From positions 1-64,000 of the forward strand of contig JADEWQ010000012.1 in NCBI GenBank assembly GCA_015207585.1: a stretch of DNA of 64,000 bases, written 5' to 3'. The notes under the pieces are model-generated. The model had not been told where the DNA came from and made no database searches. It saw only the letters and a list, made by a program, of their open reading frames with translations. Below, piece by piece: positions 48,591 to 57,912 of this stretch (position 1 is the stretch's first letter; each line of letters begins with the position of its first letter). The translations under genes and the position numbers were made by a program. Source of the stretch: Pleurocapsales cyanobacterium LEGE 06147 (GTDB lineage Bacteria > Cyanobacteriota > Cyanobacteriia > Cyanobacteriales > Xenococcaceae).

Positions 48591-49081
48591 TCGATTCTTA
48601 ATTTCCGTAGGAAGTATAAGGCGATCGCCTGAGCCAAAACTGTCGCGCGATCGCACTTCAAGAATATCCTCTAGAACTGCAAGCAAAGCGATACATCGAA
48701 CTATATCAACAGGTGTTGCGATCTTGGCACAGCCAAGGCACGAAGTGATCGCTTTAACGGAATATGGATAAACTGTTTGGGGAATATCTGGATTTTGTCA
48801 TCCGTTTCAACGGATTTGAGCTATGAGACGGGAAATTTATTTCCCGGCTTGCAGCCAGAGAATAAATTCTCTGTCTGATAGCAAAAGTCGGTTTCAACCG
48901 ACTAAATTTTGACGATTTGAATGAGTTTAAACAAATTTATCTCGAAGCTTTTAGCTTTAAATACTAGTCTTAAGCTAAGAGCTATTGAACAATCGCTCTT
49001 GTGGGAAGAGCAGAACCAGCAATTTTTCACTAACGGCGATCCGATGAGATAATGCGATAAAATCGCCAACATCATTAACCC
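48591..49081. repeat. Palindromic block 3 and direct-repeat copy 1
   Basis: 491 bases without a complete gene. At 48646-48716 lies the first copy of a roughly 72-bp direct repeat also at 50011-50085. It encodes the tail ALQEYPLELQAKRYIELYQQ of what looks like a glycosyltransferase or similar gene. At 48798-48935 the four modular palindromes (i to iv) seen near 36.5 and 37.4 kb appear once in the same order. Confidence 0.7.
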
Positions 49082-49966
49082 TTGAAGACCGATAGTCTAT
49101 TTTACCGCCTATTCCAGACCTTTCCCCCTCTACTGTTTGATTTAATAGGCGTAACATTACCCTCTGCTGATACTTATCGCTTCCAATCTGTCGAACTCAA
49201 ACAAACAGCCTTTCGCCTAGATGGAGTATTTTCACCACCAGAAGCAGACACAGATTCACCCCTATTTTTTGTAGAAGTTCAGTTCCAGGAAGATCGGGAA
49301 TTCTACAGTCGCTTTTTTAGTGAACTTTTTCTCTACCTACGTCAATTCGCTCCCCCCAACTCTTGGCAAGCAGTAGTGATTTATCCCAGTCGCACCGTTG
49401 ATACCGGTAATACCTTTCACTATGATATTTTATTAGAAAGCCCAAAGGTGACTCGCCTGTATTTAGACGAGCTAGAACAGCCAGAAAACTCCTCCATTAG
49501 TTTTCGCCTTGTCAAACTGATTACTGCTCCTGTTTCTGTTGCTATCACTTCTGCTAGAGATATTGTCGAGCAAGCTTATCGAGAAACGAGAGAAAGACAA
49601 CAGCAACTTCAACTCCTAGATTTATTAGAGACTATTATGGTGTATAAGTTGCCCACATTGAGTCGAGAGGAAATTCAACAGATGATGGGACTACCAGACA
49701 TAGACTTGAAGCAAACCCGCTTCTACCAGGATGTATTTGCTGAAGGAGAAGCAGAAGGTAGACAAGAGGGTAGACAGGAAGGCAGACGTGAGGAGGCTGC
49801 TGCTATTGTCCTCCGGCAAATAAATCGAAGATTTGGTTCAATTAGTAGTTCTTTAGAAACCCAAATTCGGAGCCAACTGAGTCTCGACCAAATTGAAGCT
49901 TTGGCAGAAGCATTACTCGATTTTGCCGAACTCCAAGATTTAGAAGCTTGGTTGCAAAACTGTTGA
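49082..49966 (+). CDS. DUF2887/Rpn-type PD-(D/E)XK family protein
   Basis: 294-residue protein of the DUF2887 group, related to Rpn recombination-promoting nucleases and putative transposases common in cyanobacteria. MKTDSLFYRLFQTFP is the usual start, here with TTG at 49082. RLDGVFSPPEADTDSPLFFVEVQFQED holds the nuclease acid residues (D...E-x-Q). The tail after a charged EGRQEGRQEGRREE coiled linker (about 233-246) ends in a DUF4351-like domain RFGSISSSLETQIRSQL. It is bracketed by 72-bp direct repeats (48646 and 50011), suggesting it entered as one unit. Confidence 0.82.
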   Translation: MKTDSLFYRLFQTFPPLLFDLIGVTLPSADTYRFQSVELKQTAFRLDGVFSPPEADTDSPLFFVEVQFQEDREFYSRFFSELFLYLRQFAPPNSWQAVVIYPSRTVDTGNTFHYDILLESPKVTRLYLDELEQPENSSISFRLVKLITAPVSVAITSARDIVEQAYRETRERQQQLQLLDLLETIMVYKLPTLSREEIQQMMGLPDIDLKQTRFYQDVFAEGEAEGRQEGRQEGRREEAAAIVLRQINRRFGSISSSLETQIRSQLSLDQIEALAEALLDFAELQDLEAWLQNC

Positions 49967-50010
49967 AGTATGAAAAAAGGGCGTTGCTGAATTAGAAATG
50001 ATTTGAGAAA

Positions 50011-50085
50011 CGCGATCGCACTTCAAGAATATTCCTAGAACTGCAAGCAAAGCGATACATCGAACTATATCTATATCAACAGGTG
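50011..50085. repeat. Direct repeat, copy 2, after DUF2887 gene
   Basis: Nearly identical to 48646-48716, both starting CGCGATCGCACTTCAAGAAT and sharing AGCAAAGCGATACATCGAAC. It differs by a duplicated CTATAT and a few substitutions. The pair encloses 49082-49966. Confidence 0.75.
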
Positions 50086-50204
50086 TGGCACCCTGACGTA
50101 ATACTCTTTAGAACTTCAATTTATCGGTGACAAAAAAACGTCAACTAAACTCTTAAAGACAAATAGTTGCTAAAATTAATGTACATAAACCCGTACATAA
50201 ATTT

Positions 50205-50516
50205 ATGTTCTCTTACGAAATAACTACCCCTACCGATGCGAGAAATAGTTTTTTTAAACTGCTAGAACAGGTAGTCGAAAATCATCAGGTATTCATTATT
50301 AATCGTCGCGATGGAGAAAATGTTGCCCTGATCTCCGAATCAGACTTAACCAGCTTGATCGAAACCGTCTATCTATTGCGTTCTCCTGCTAATGGTCGTC
50401 GTTTGCTAGATGCGATCGCCGAATCGCGCTCGGGCAAAATTAAACCTCAAACTATTGAAGAACTAAAGCAGGAGTTGGGAGTCAGTGGCGAAGAAACGGA
50501 AGAAGCAGGAAAATAA
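50205..50516 (+). CDS. Antitoxin, YefM/Phd family
   Basis: 103-residue antitoxin. The N-terminal DNA-binding/dimer part reads YEITTPTDARNSFFKLLEQVV and IINRRDGENVALISESDL, typical of YefM; the C-terminal part (LLDAIAESRSGKIKPQTIEEL) would wrap the toxin. It overlaps the toxin gene by 32 bases, with translational coupling. YefM proteins normally repress their own operon. The ATG at 50205 fits the family start. Confidence 0.92.
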   Translation: MFSYEITTPTDARNSFFKLLEQVVENHQVFIINRRDGENVALISESDLTSLIETVYLLRSPANGRRLLDAIAESRSGKIKPQTIEELKQELGVSGEETEEAGK

Positions 50517-50802
50517 AGGCGAACCACTGGAACCAATTATTAATCGCATCCCTGGCTTTAGTTCTCAGTTTAAAGAAGATTTAGGCTGGTGGTTTAAAAA
50601 CGATCCCAAAAAAGCCGCCAAAATTCTAGATCTGGTAACGGCGGTAATGGAAGACCCCTTCAAAGGAATCGGAAAACCAGAATCATTAAAATATGTAGAT
50701 TCAGATATTTGGTCGAGAAGAATCGATCTAGAACATAGATTTATTTACCGAGTTAGTAACAACCAAATAGATTTTCTCGCTTGCAGATTTCATTACGAAT
50801 AA
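50485..50802 (+). CDS. Toxin, YoeB/Txe family ribosome-dependent mRNA interferase
   Basis: 105-residue toxin with GTG start. The RelE-fold core begins at about 22 (GFSSQFKEDLGWWFKNDPKKAAKI is the family's helix) and ends with GIGKPESLKYV, DIWSRRIDLEHRFIYRV and FLACRFHYE, which hold the Arg, His and terminal Tyr used in catalysis. A Lys-rich leader (KKRKKQENKG) of about 20 residues is longer than usual for YoeB. It is paired with the YefM gene. Confidence 0.92.
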   Translation: MAKKRKKQENKGEPLEPIINRIPGFSSQFKEDLGWWFKNDPKKAAKILDLVTAVMEDPFKGIGKPESLKYVDSDIWSRRIDLEHRFIYRVSNNQIDFLACRFHYE

Positions 50803-50971
50803 TATATTTATCTTGACCAGGGAATGAAAACTGTTGAGCGATCGCTCTAAAACCAGTTATACAGATGTCTTTATACTATGCAAAAGAAGACTAGCAGCGC
50901 GATTGCGAAAATTAAAAGTCGATCCTGATAAATTGTGAGGTAGCGTCGCCTCAACTTTATTAAAAATCTGT

Positions 50972-51046
50972 AAACTTCGGTATAAGTGCGGATGGCATAG
51001 CTAAAAAAACCGCTAATAATTGCACGTGGTGTTTGAATCAGTTTTT
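50972..51046 (+). promoter_or_regulatory. 75-bp conserved non-coding element, copy 2
   Basis: Second copy of the element at 37661-37735, ending 24 bases before the GT10 gene start. Seven substitutions separate the two. The near placement to a start codon would allow an RNA leader or promoter role. No known motif is recognised. Confidence 0.5.
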
Positions 51047-51070
51047 ATTAACAAGATTTAAACAAAAATA

Positions 51071-52210
51071 ATGAAAATTCTTGTCAGACCCTGCTACGAT
51101 ATAGGACTTCAAAATCGTCTATTTAAACCTAAAGATTCACGAGCCGATCATTGGCAATATCCATTATTTAAATGGCGTTCTGTAGCTCAAACCCGTGGTA
51201 TTCAAATCGATACATGGGATATGTATCCCTTATCTGAAGCTGATATGATTTGGGTGCAAGATCTGCCCGCTAGTCAACAAGAAATTATTAATGCTAAAAA
51301 ACAAGCACCAAAAGTTCCCTTCGTTTTGTTACTTTATGAGTCGCCTTTAAATAGAGCACATTTTTACGATCCCAGAAATCACGAATTATTTGATGCGATT
51401 GTAACTTTTAATCATCATTTGTGTAATGAAAAAAGATACTTTCATTACTATCTTCCTCTCGGTGAACCCAATTTTTCGCCTTCTTTCATTTCCTTTGCTA
51501 AACGTAAACCTTTAGTAATGATTAATAGCAATAAGTATGCTGGATTACTGGCTCAGCGCAACGTTGGTAGGACAGGTTTACCAGTAATTGGTCCTCGTTT
51601 AGGCGGATGGCAAGTTCCTTGGATAGAAATACTTAAACAGCAACGATCTGATTTATGTAAACGTCGTAGAAAGATAGCTAGATTAGCAGAAAAAAAATTT
51701 CCCAATTTTCTTGATATCTATGGAGTAGGTTGGCAAGGAGAGCCAATCAGTTGGATGCACAAAGTAATTCCTGCCAAGCCTTTTAAATGTGCTCTTGGAC
51801 GTACAAATCTTTCTAAATTAGAAACTTTAAGTAAATACAGGTTTTGTTTGGCTTTTGAAAATATAACTGGAAATTACGGATATATTAGTGAAAAAATATT
51901 TGATTGCTTTTATGCAGGAGTTGTTCCAGTTTATCTTGGAGATGAAAATATTACTGAGTATATACCTAAAGAAGCTTTTGTAGATGTCCGTCAATTTTCT
52001 ACAGATTTAGAACTACTTGAATATCTTCAAGAATGTCCTGAGTCTGACTGGAAACAAATGTATATATCTGGACAAATATATCTGCAATCAAAGCAAATTA
52101 AAATATTTCAAACAGATATGTTTGTATCACGGATGCTTGAAGTGACAAATAAAGTTTTGATGAATAGATTGACATTGCAAAAAACAAATAATAAATCGTT
52201 GTTGATTTAA
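51071..52210 (+). CDS. GT10 family fucosyltransferase-like protein
   Basis: 379-residue GT-B transferase of the alpha-1,3/4-fucosyltransferase family. The nucleotide-sugar binding signature is clear at about 264-315: KYRFCLAFENI, GYISEKIFDCFYAGVVPVY and YIPKEAFVDVRQF. The N-terminal half (acceptor side) contains LLLYESPLNRAHFY. There is no signal peptide or membrane anchor. It probably transfers fucose or a related deoxyhexose to the exported chain. It starts a new run of sugar genes after the toxin-antitoxin pair. Confidence 0.92.
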   Translation: MKILVRPCYDIGLQNRLFKPKDSRADHWQYPLFKWRSVAQTRGIQIDTWDMYPLSEADMIWVQDLPASQQEIINAKKQAPKVPFVLLLYESPLNRAHFYDPRNHELFDAIVTFNHHLCNEKRYFHYYLPLGEPNFSPSFISFAKRKPLVMINSNKYAGLLAQRNVGRTGLPVIGPRLGGWQVPWIEILKQQRSDLCKRRRKIARLAEKKFPNFLDIYGVGWQGEPISWMHKVIPAKPFKCALGRTNLSKLETLSKYRFCLAFENITGNYGYISEKIFDCFYAGVVPVYLGDENITEYIPKEAFVDVRQFSTDLELLEYLQECPESDWKQMYISGQIYLQSKQIKIFQTDMFVSRMLEVTNKVLMNRLTLQKTNNKSLLI

Positions 52211-52420
52211 ATTTTTATGTAGGTCACTTTTCATCAGAAATTACTAAAGGTGTCTTTATTTAAGTGTTCAGGAAAAATTAAACGGCAAATCTAAAATATT
52301 TAACCAAAATAGCAACAGCTTATTTGAGTGTGTCAATAGATTAAACTTGTCCTTTTTGCCATCACACTTAAGCCAAAGTGAATTTTATTTAGAGTTATTA
52401 ATAAAAAAAATCGCCATCAA

Positions 52421-53572
52421 ATGAAAATATTATTATTTGGAACAATTTCTGGTCAAGGAGGCATACAAAGCCACCTAAGATGGCTAGCTAAAGCTTTAGT
52501 AAAGTCTCAGCAAGAGGTGTTAATAATTACGCCTCAACCTCTGACCAATAATGGATTTAATTGGGACGAAGCTAACAACATTGGTGTACAAGTACATCAA
52601 TTAAATTCAGATCAATTCAAATCATCAAATTATCTCACTAAAACAATAATTCAACTTCGAGAATTAGCACAAGTAGTTCGTAACTTTAACCCAGATGTTT
52701 ATTTTGGAGTAGGTACAAGTTGGTATCTTAGTTTATTACCTTGGTTATTTCCCAAAAAAACTAGAAGTGTTTTTCATGAGGTAATGCCGGGTTTAGGCGG
52801 CCGTTGGCGTGATTCTCGTTGGGGGGTTAAATGGTGGTTTGATGATGTGGTGGGACAGTCTTCTTGTGTAGCTCTCAATTTTGCTGAAAACTTTAGATGG
52901 AGTAAGCCTGTTCCCGCTATTCCCGAACCTTTAGAGATTACCGCTAAGTTACCTCAGCCAACCGTCAAAAAAGTCGAGTTTGGTACAGCAAAAGCTGCTT
53001 TATTTAGTCGATTAGTTCCCTGGAAAAAAGCTTTGTGGTTAGTACAGCAGTGGAACGATCTTAAAGATGTCTTGGGCGAGTTACACATTCACGGAACTGG
53101 TCCAGAAGAAGCTTTAATTAAAGAGTATATCGAAGCTCAGGGGATTGGCGATCGCGTTAAATGTTTTGGTTATTATCCAGAAGGTCAAGTTTATGTCGAT
53201 CTTCTCAGTAGTTATGACCTGACTTTACTACCTACCGTTGGTCCTGAAGGTACGCCGTTAGTACTATTGGAATCTATGGCTTGTGGTGTACCTTTTGTTG
53301 CCTATGGAGTTGGTGGAATTCCCGATTATGGTATCGATAACCCTAATGTTATCGTCGTTCCCCCCGAACCTTGGTTAACTGACCAAGCTAGAGAATACGC
53401 TGTTGGCAATAAATCTCAAAAAACAACTGCTTTTATGGAAGGCATTAAACGCATGGCACACAAATTGGCACGAGGTGAAATTAACCAAGTGCAGCTACAA
53501 CAATTGTATCTTGAAAAGTATTCCTACGAAGTGCTTAAGAAGGCATGGCTATCTTATCTGTGCGACAAATAA
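52421..53572 (+). CDS. GT4 family glycosyltransferase
   Basis: 383-residue GT-B transferase. The N-terminal loop FGTISGQGGIQSHLRWLAKAL is the usual glycine-rich acceptor site. The C-terminal donor site has FSRLVPWKKALWLV and EGTPLVLLESMACGVPFVAY, the E-x7-E retaining motif, followed by GVGGIPDYGI. Substrate unknown. It lies 35 bases upstream of another GT4 gene on the same strand. Confidence 0.92.
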   Translation: MKILLFGTISGQGGIQSHLRWLAKALVKSQQEVLIITPQPLTNNGFNWDEANNIGVQVHQLNSDQFKSSNYLTKTIIQLRELAQVVRNFNPDVYFGVGTSWYLSLLPWLFPKKTRSVFHEVMPGLGGRWRDSRWGVKWWFDDVVGQSSCVALNFAENFRWSKPVPAIPEPLEITAKLPQPTVKKVEFGTAKAALFSRLVPWKKALWLVQQWNDLKDVLGELHIHGTGPEEALIKEYIEAQGIGDRVKCFGYYPEGQVYVDLLSSYDLTLLPTVGPEGTPLVLLESMACGVPFVAYGVGGIPDYGIDNPNVIVVPPEPWLTDQAREYAVGNKSQKTTAFMEGIKRMAHKLARGEINQVQLQQLYLEKYSYEVLKKAWLSYLCDK

Positions 53573-53607
53573 TTAAGCCCCATCAAATTTCATAATTTAT
53601 TTTAATA

Positions 53608-54819
53608 ATGGTCAGTACACAAAAAATACTAGTCGCACAACTTGGTGCTCGTCGTGACTATGCTATCCCCCGTATGTTGCATTGGGGAAAGAGACTAGAA
53701 CACTTTCATACTGATATCTGTGCTGTTAAAGGTTTACCCAAATATTTACGTTTAATTCCTCAAAAATTTCAAAGCAAGTCCATAGCTCGTTTGACAGGTC
53801 GCATTCCTTATGATATCCCACTTAATTTAATTACTACCTTTTCCAGTTTTGGTTTTGAATACACTCAGCGTTTGCGAAAAGCTCGTTCTGCTTCTGAAAC
53901 AACAAAAACTTTTCTTTGGGCAGGAAAAACCTTTAATAAACTAATTCTCGATCGCGGATTGCGAGGTACTGGTATTTATACCTTTAATAGCGCAGGACTA
54001 GAATTACTGCGAGCGGCTAAAAAACAAGGTCTTGCCACCATAATGGAGCAAACCATAGCGCCCCATCAAATCGAGCATCGTCTTCTCCAAGAAGAGCAGG
54101 AACTTCATCCAGACTGGGAAGAACCAATCGAGCATAATCGTTATCGGCTGGAGTATATTCAGCGAGAGCAACAGGAATGGGAACAAGCCGATCTCATTGT
54201 TTGCGGTTCAGAGTTTGTAAGAGAAGGTATTAGACAGTGTGGCGGACCAGCAGAACGTTGCGTTGTGGTGCCTTATGGAGTCGATACCAAATTCCAGTTG
54301 CCGCCGAAATCTTCTCGTAACGGTCCTTTGCGGGTACTGACTGTAGGCTCTGTAGGACTTCGTAAAGGAACGCCTTATATTTTGGAAGCGGCTAAAAGAT
54401 TGAAGGGAAAAGCAATTTTTCGCATGGTCGGACCTATCCACGTCTCTCCTACTGCTACTTCTGCTTTGGTAGAGCATCTTGAACTATTAGGACAGGTACC
54501 GCGATCGCAGATTATGGAACATTATGCATGGGCTGATGTTTTTTTACTGCCTTCTATTTGTGAAGGTTCGGCGACAGCAACTTATGAAGCCCTCGCCTGT
54601 GGGCTACCTGTAATTACTACACCAAATACTGGCTCGGTCGTGCGGGATGGTCTTGATGGCTATGTAGTTCCTGTTCGAGATGTCGATGCCATTTCGGAAA
54701 AACTGGAATTGTTGATTTCTCAGCCAGAAATCTTAATTTCATTACGCAAACAAGCTTTACAACGTTCCATTTTTGGCAGTTTGGCTAGTTATCAAAATAG
54801 ATTGTTACAAGTATTTTAA
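53608..54819 (+). CDS. GT4 family glycosyltransferase
   Basis: 403-residue GT-B retaining transferase. The donor domain begins at VLTVGSVGLRKGTPYIL and has DVFLLPSICEGSATATYEAL and ACGLPVITTPNTGSV, with the E-x7-E pair. The N-terminal half is less typical and contains TIMEQTIAPHQIEHRLLQEE, a helix seen in some cyanobacterial and rhizobial exopolysaccharide transferases. It is 9 bases from the following GT2 gene. Confidence 0.9.
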   Translation: MVSTQKILVAQLGARRDYAIPRMLHWGKRLEHFHTDICAVKGLPKYLRLIPQKFQSKSIARLTGRIPYDIPLNLITTFSSFGFEYTQRLRKARSASETTKTFLWAGKTFNKLILDRGLRGTGIYTFNSAGLELLRAAKKQGLATIMEQTIAPHQIEHRLLQEEQELHPDWEEPIEHNRYRLEYIQREQQEWEQADLIVCGSEFVREGIRQCGGPAERCVVVPYGVDTKFQLPPKSSRNGPLRVLTVGSVGLRKGTPYILEAAKRLKGKAIFRMVGPIHVSPTATSALVEHLELLGQVPRSQIMEHYAWADVFLLPSICEGSATATYEALACGLPVITTPNTGSVVRDGLDGYVVPVRDVDAISEKLELLISQPEILISLRKQALQRSIFGSLASYQNRLLQVF

Positions 54820-54828
54820 TAAGGTCAT

Positions 54829-55722
54829 ATGCAACCAGCAGCAACCATTGTCTTTACTACCTATAATCGCAGAAATACTTTAAGTCAAGCAATTCACGCA
54901 GCTCAAAAGCAAAGCGTTCCCGTAGATATTATTGTCATGGACGATGCTTCTAATGATGGAACATCGGACATGATGTCTGTTGAGTTTCCTGATATCGAGT
55001 ATCATCGTTCCTCAACTAATCAAGGACCCTGCTATCAGCGCAATCAAGGAATTAAATTGGCAAAAACCAATATAGTTTTTCCTCTTGATGATGATTCAAT
55101 TTTGCAGTCTCGTAATACCGTCGCACAAACTTTAGCCGAGTTTGACGAGCAAACTGCAGTAGTAGCAATTCCCTTTATTAATATTCTTCAAAATCAAAAA
55201 ATTAATACTCAAGCACCAGAGCGTAACAATATTTATCTAACTCATGCATTTGTAGCAGCTTCTCATGCCGTAGATAAAGAAAAATTTTTAAGCATCGGAG
55301 GCTATCGCGATTTCTTCTTTTACATGGGAGAAGAAGGAGATGTTTCTATTAGATTATTGCAAAACAAATTTTTCGTTCGATTAGGAACAGCAGATCCGAT
55401 TTACCATTTTCAACCTCCAAATCGTATTTCGCTCAAAGCGGATGTTTTTGGTCGTCAAAACGATCTCTTATTTTTATATTGCAATGCTCCAGCAAAATAT
55501 TTAATTCCTTATCTTTTAGGAACATTTATCAAAGGTATTTTCTATGGCTTAAAAGTTACTCGTCTCGATAATATGCTTCAAGGTTTTTATCAAGGTTGGC
55601 AATTAATTCTAAATCATCAGCAAATACGCTTTCCTGTCGATATAGATTGTTTTCTGCTATATCGACAGTTAAAAAAAGAAACAGCACTTCCTTTTAGTCA
55701 AGTTAAATTTTACTTTCAATAA
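54829..55722 (+). CDS. GT2 family glycosyltransferase
   Basis: 297-residue GT-A transferase. ATIVFTTYNRRNTLSQAIHA starts the fold; VDIIVMDDASNDGTSDMM binds nucleotide and FPLDDDSIL gives the metal site. FFYMGEEGDVSIRLLQNKFF and DPIYHFQPP follow. A hydrophobic stretch near 222-245 may associate with the membrane. It is 5 bases upstream of the next GT2 gene; the two are surely co-transcribed. Confidence 0.9.
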   Translation: MQPAATIVFTTYNRRNTLSQAIHAAQKQSVPVDIIVMDDASNDGTSDMMSVEFPDIEYHRSSTNQGPCYQRNQGIKLAKTNIVFPLDDDSILQSRNTVAQTLAEFDEQTAVVAIPFINILQNQKINTQAPERNNIYLTHAFVAASHAVDKEKFLSIGGYRDFFFYMGEEGDVSIRLLQNKFFVRLGTADPIYHFQPPNRISLKADVFGRQNDLLFLYCNAPAKYLIPYLLGTFIKGIFYGLKVTRLDNMLQGFYQGWQLILNHQQIRFPVDIDCFLLYRQLKKETALPFSQVKFYFQ

Positions 55723-55727
55723 AGAAG

Positions 55728-56687
55728 ATGAGATTTCACGCTTTACTTCCTGTTCGTGATGAAGCAGACATTATTCAGCAATGTCTGGAAAATCTTTTAA
55801 AGTGGGCTGATACGATTTATGTATTTGATACGGGTAGTATGGATAATACTTGGGAAATTGTACTAGATATTGCCTCTACAAATAAACAGGTTATTCCGAT
55901 TCGTAAAGAGCCTGTCTACTTTTCAGAAACTAAGCTGAGAGGCTATATGTTCAATTATGCCCGTAAACAGATGCGAGATGGAGATTGGTTTTTGCGCGTA
56001 GATGCTGACGAGTTTCACCATATTTCTCCACCTGAATTTGTCAAGACTCATCTCCGTCCCCATGAAACCATTGTCTATCATCAGTATTATAATTTTCATC
56101 TGACTCGAAAAGAATTAGAGGCATGGGAACGAGGTGAAGAAACTATCGCCGACCGTCAAAAACCCATAACCGAACGTCGTCGTTACTTTACTCCCAGCTA
56201 TTACAGCGAACCGAGGCTGTGTCGTTACCGCAGCACGATGAAATGGCCCATTACTTGCTCTTTTCCCGTTAATGCAGGCTTTGTTGCCAAGGAAAGACTA
56301 CCCATCCGCCATTATCCAAACCGCGATCCGATTCAATTAGAGCGGCGTTGCCGGCTCCGAGCAATTATGATGGCGGATGCTACTAATCGGAAAAATTGGT
56401 CTAGACCAGAGCAACATCACTGGTCGCAACAAGACTGGCGACAATTTGTTGTTAGTGATGACGAACCCAAACTGCAATATTGGCAGCCAGGTACAGACTT
56501 GCCAACTTATAAATTTACCAATCACTTGCAGCCACTACATATTCGTTTAGTACAGCGATTCGTTCATGCATTTCTACTGCCAGTTTTAGATAGTAAGCGA
56601 CCATCTTTCCCTGATGATGCCCGACCTCAACCAATTGCGGAGGAGATTAATCAGTTATTAGTTAAAGAACTTTGTACCGCCAAATAA
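55728..56687 (+). CDS. GT2 family glycosyltransferase
   Basis: 319-residue GT-A protein. FHALLPVRDEADIIQQCL, TIYVFDTGSMDNTWEIV and DWFLRVDADEFHHISP (D-x-D type site) are visible. The C-terminal half is basic, with ITERRRYFTPSYYSEPRL, as in several bacterial transferases of unknown acceptor. It ends just before the next GT4 gene. Confidence 0.87.
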   Translation: MRFHALLPVRDEADIIQQCLENLLKWADTIYVFDTGSMDNTWEIVLDIASTNKQVIPIRKEPVYFSETKLRGYMFNYARKQMRDGDWFLRVDADEFHHISPPEFVKTHLRPHETIVYHQYYNFHLTRKELEAWERGEETIADRQKPITERRRYFTPSYYSEPRLCRYRSTMKWPITCSFPVNAGFVAKERLPIRHYPNRDPIQLERRCRLRAIMMADATNRKNWSRPEQHHWSQQDWRQFVVSDDEPKLQYWQPGTDLPTYKFTNHLQPLHIRLVQRFVHAFLLPVLDSKRPSFPDDARPQPIAEEINQLLVKELCTAK

Positions 56688-56743
56688 CGTACAACTTTGT
56701 CCTAAATGCAAAGCTTAAGAGTAACTATTTAAACAACTTAGTA

Positions 56744-57892
56744 ATGTTAAATCAATCCATTAAAGTGTATCTAGTCTGCACTGGCGTAGGTAATATTAAT
56801 CGAGGCATCGAAACTTTTGCTCGTGAATGTTTTGATGGACTAAAGGGTACTGAAGGGCTGGACATCGAACTTTTTAAAGGTGCAGGAGAAGAAAAATATA
56901 ATGAACACAGACTTTGGAATCTACCTCGCAATGGCAAAATAGCACCTTTTTTGGGAAAATTTATTAGGCGCAATGGTTATGTAGTCGAGCAGTTATCTTC
57001 TTTTCTCCCCTTTGTCAAACAAATTAGGAAAGGTAAACCAGATATTATTTTCTACAGCGATTCCAATTTAGGCTTTCAGCTTTATCGCTGGCGTAAACTA
57101 ATTGGCGTACCCTATCGGTTGGTTTTTTCTAATGGCGGTCCTTGTCATCCACCTTTTTCCCGAACTGACCACGTGCAACAGGTAGCACCCTTCTATCGTG
57201 ATTTAGCTCTTCAAGCTGGAGAACCAAATTGCAAACATTCTCTTGTTCCCTATGGAATTAATGTGCCGCCAGGAATGCCTCTCTACGAACCAGAAACTAA
57301 ACTTCAAGCCAGACAAAAGCTGGGTTTACCTTTAGATCGCCCGATAGTTTTAAGCGTAGGCTGGATTAGTTCTCAACACAAACGGATGGATTATGTAGTT
57401 AATGAAGTTGCAGCTTTACCCGAATCTAGACCTCATCTAGTCATGTTGGGACACATTGACGAACACAACAGCCCTCCAATTTTACGATTAGCAGAACAGA
57501 AGTTGGGTAAACAAGGTTTTACTGCTCGTTCTGTTCCTTACCCACAGGTACAAAACTATTATCAAGCTGCAGATATTTTTGTTTTAGGTTCGCTAAAAGA
57601 AGGATTTGGACGAGTTTATTTAGAAGCACTTATTTATGGTTTACCCTGTATTGTTCACGAGCATCCGGTGATGCGGTATGTCCTGAAAGAGCAAGGTATT
57701 TTTACCGATCTATCTCAGTCTGGTTCTTTATCTCAAGCATTAGCTGAGTTACTACAACAACCTCGATCGCCAGATGCTATGAGTCAGCGACGGGAGTATG
57801 TAAGAAAACATTTTAGCTGGGAAAGACTTGCTCCTGCTTATTTCAAGATGTTCTGTGACTGCTTAAAAACATCAACATTTAATCTTAATTAA
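56744..57892 (+). CDS. GT4 family glycosyltransferase
   Basis: 382-residue transferase. The ATG at 56744 (MLNQSIKVYLVCTGVGN) is chosen because the family begins at this strand; an upstream TTG frame at 56672 overlaps the previous gene by 16 bases and adds nothing conserved. N-terminal NINRGIETFARECFDG replaces the usual glycine loop. The donor half has VLSVGWISSQHKRMDYV and GSLKEGFGRVYLEALIYGLP with the E-x7-E pair. Substrate unknown. Confidence 0.9.
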   Translation: MLNQSIKVYLVCTGVGNINRGIETFARECFDGLKGTEGLDIELFKGAGEEKYNEHRLWNLPRNGKIAPFLGKFIRRNGYVVEQLSSFLPFVKQIRKGKPDIIFYSDSNLGFQLYRWRKLIGVPYRLVFSNGGPCHPPFSRTDHVQQVAPFYRDLALQAGEPNCKHSLVPYGINVPPGMPLYEPETKLQARQKLGLPLDRPIVLSVGWISSQHKRMDYVVNEVAALPESRPHLVMLGHIDEHNSPPILRLAEQKLGKQGFTARSVPYPQVQNYYQAADIFVLGSLKEGFGRVYLEALIYGLPCIVHEHPVMRYVLKEQGIFTDLSQSGSLSQALAELLQQPRSPDAMSQRREYVRKHFSWERLAPAYFKMFCDCLKTSTFNLN

Positions 57893-57912
57893 ATACTAGT
57901 TAGTTTATTTTC

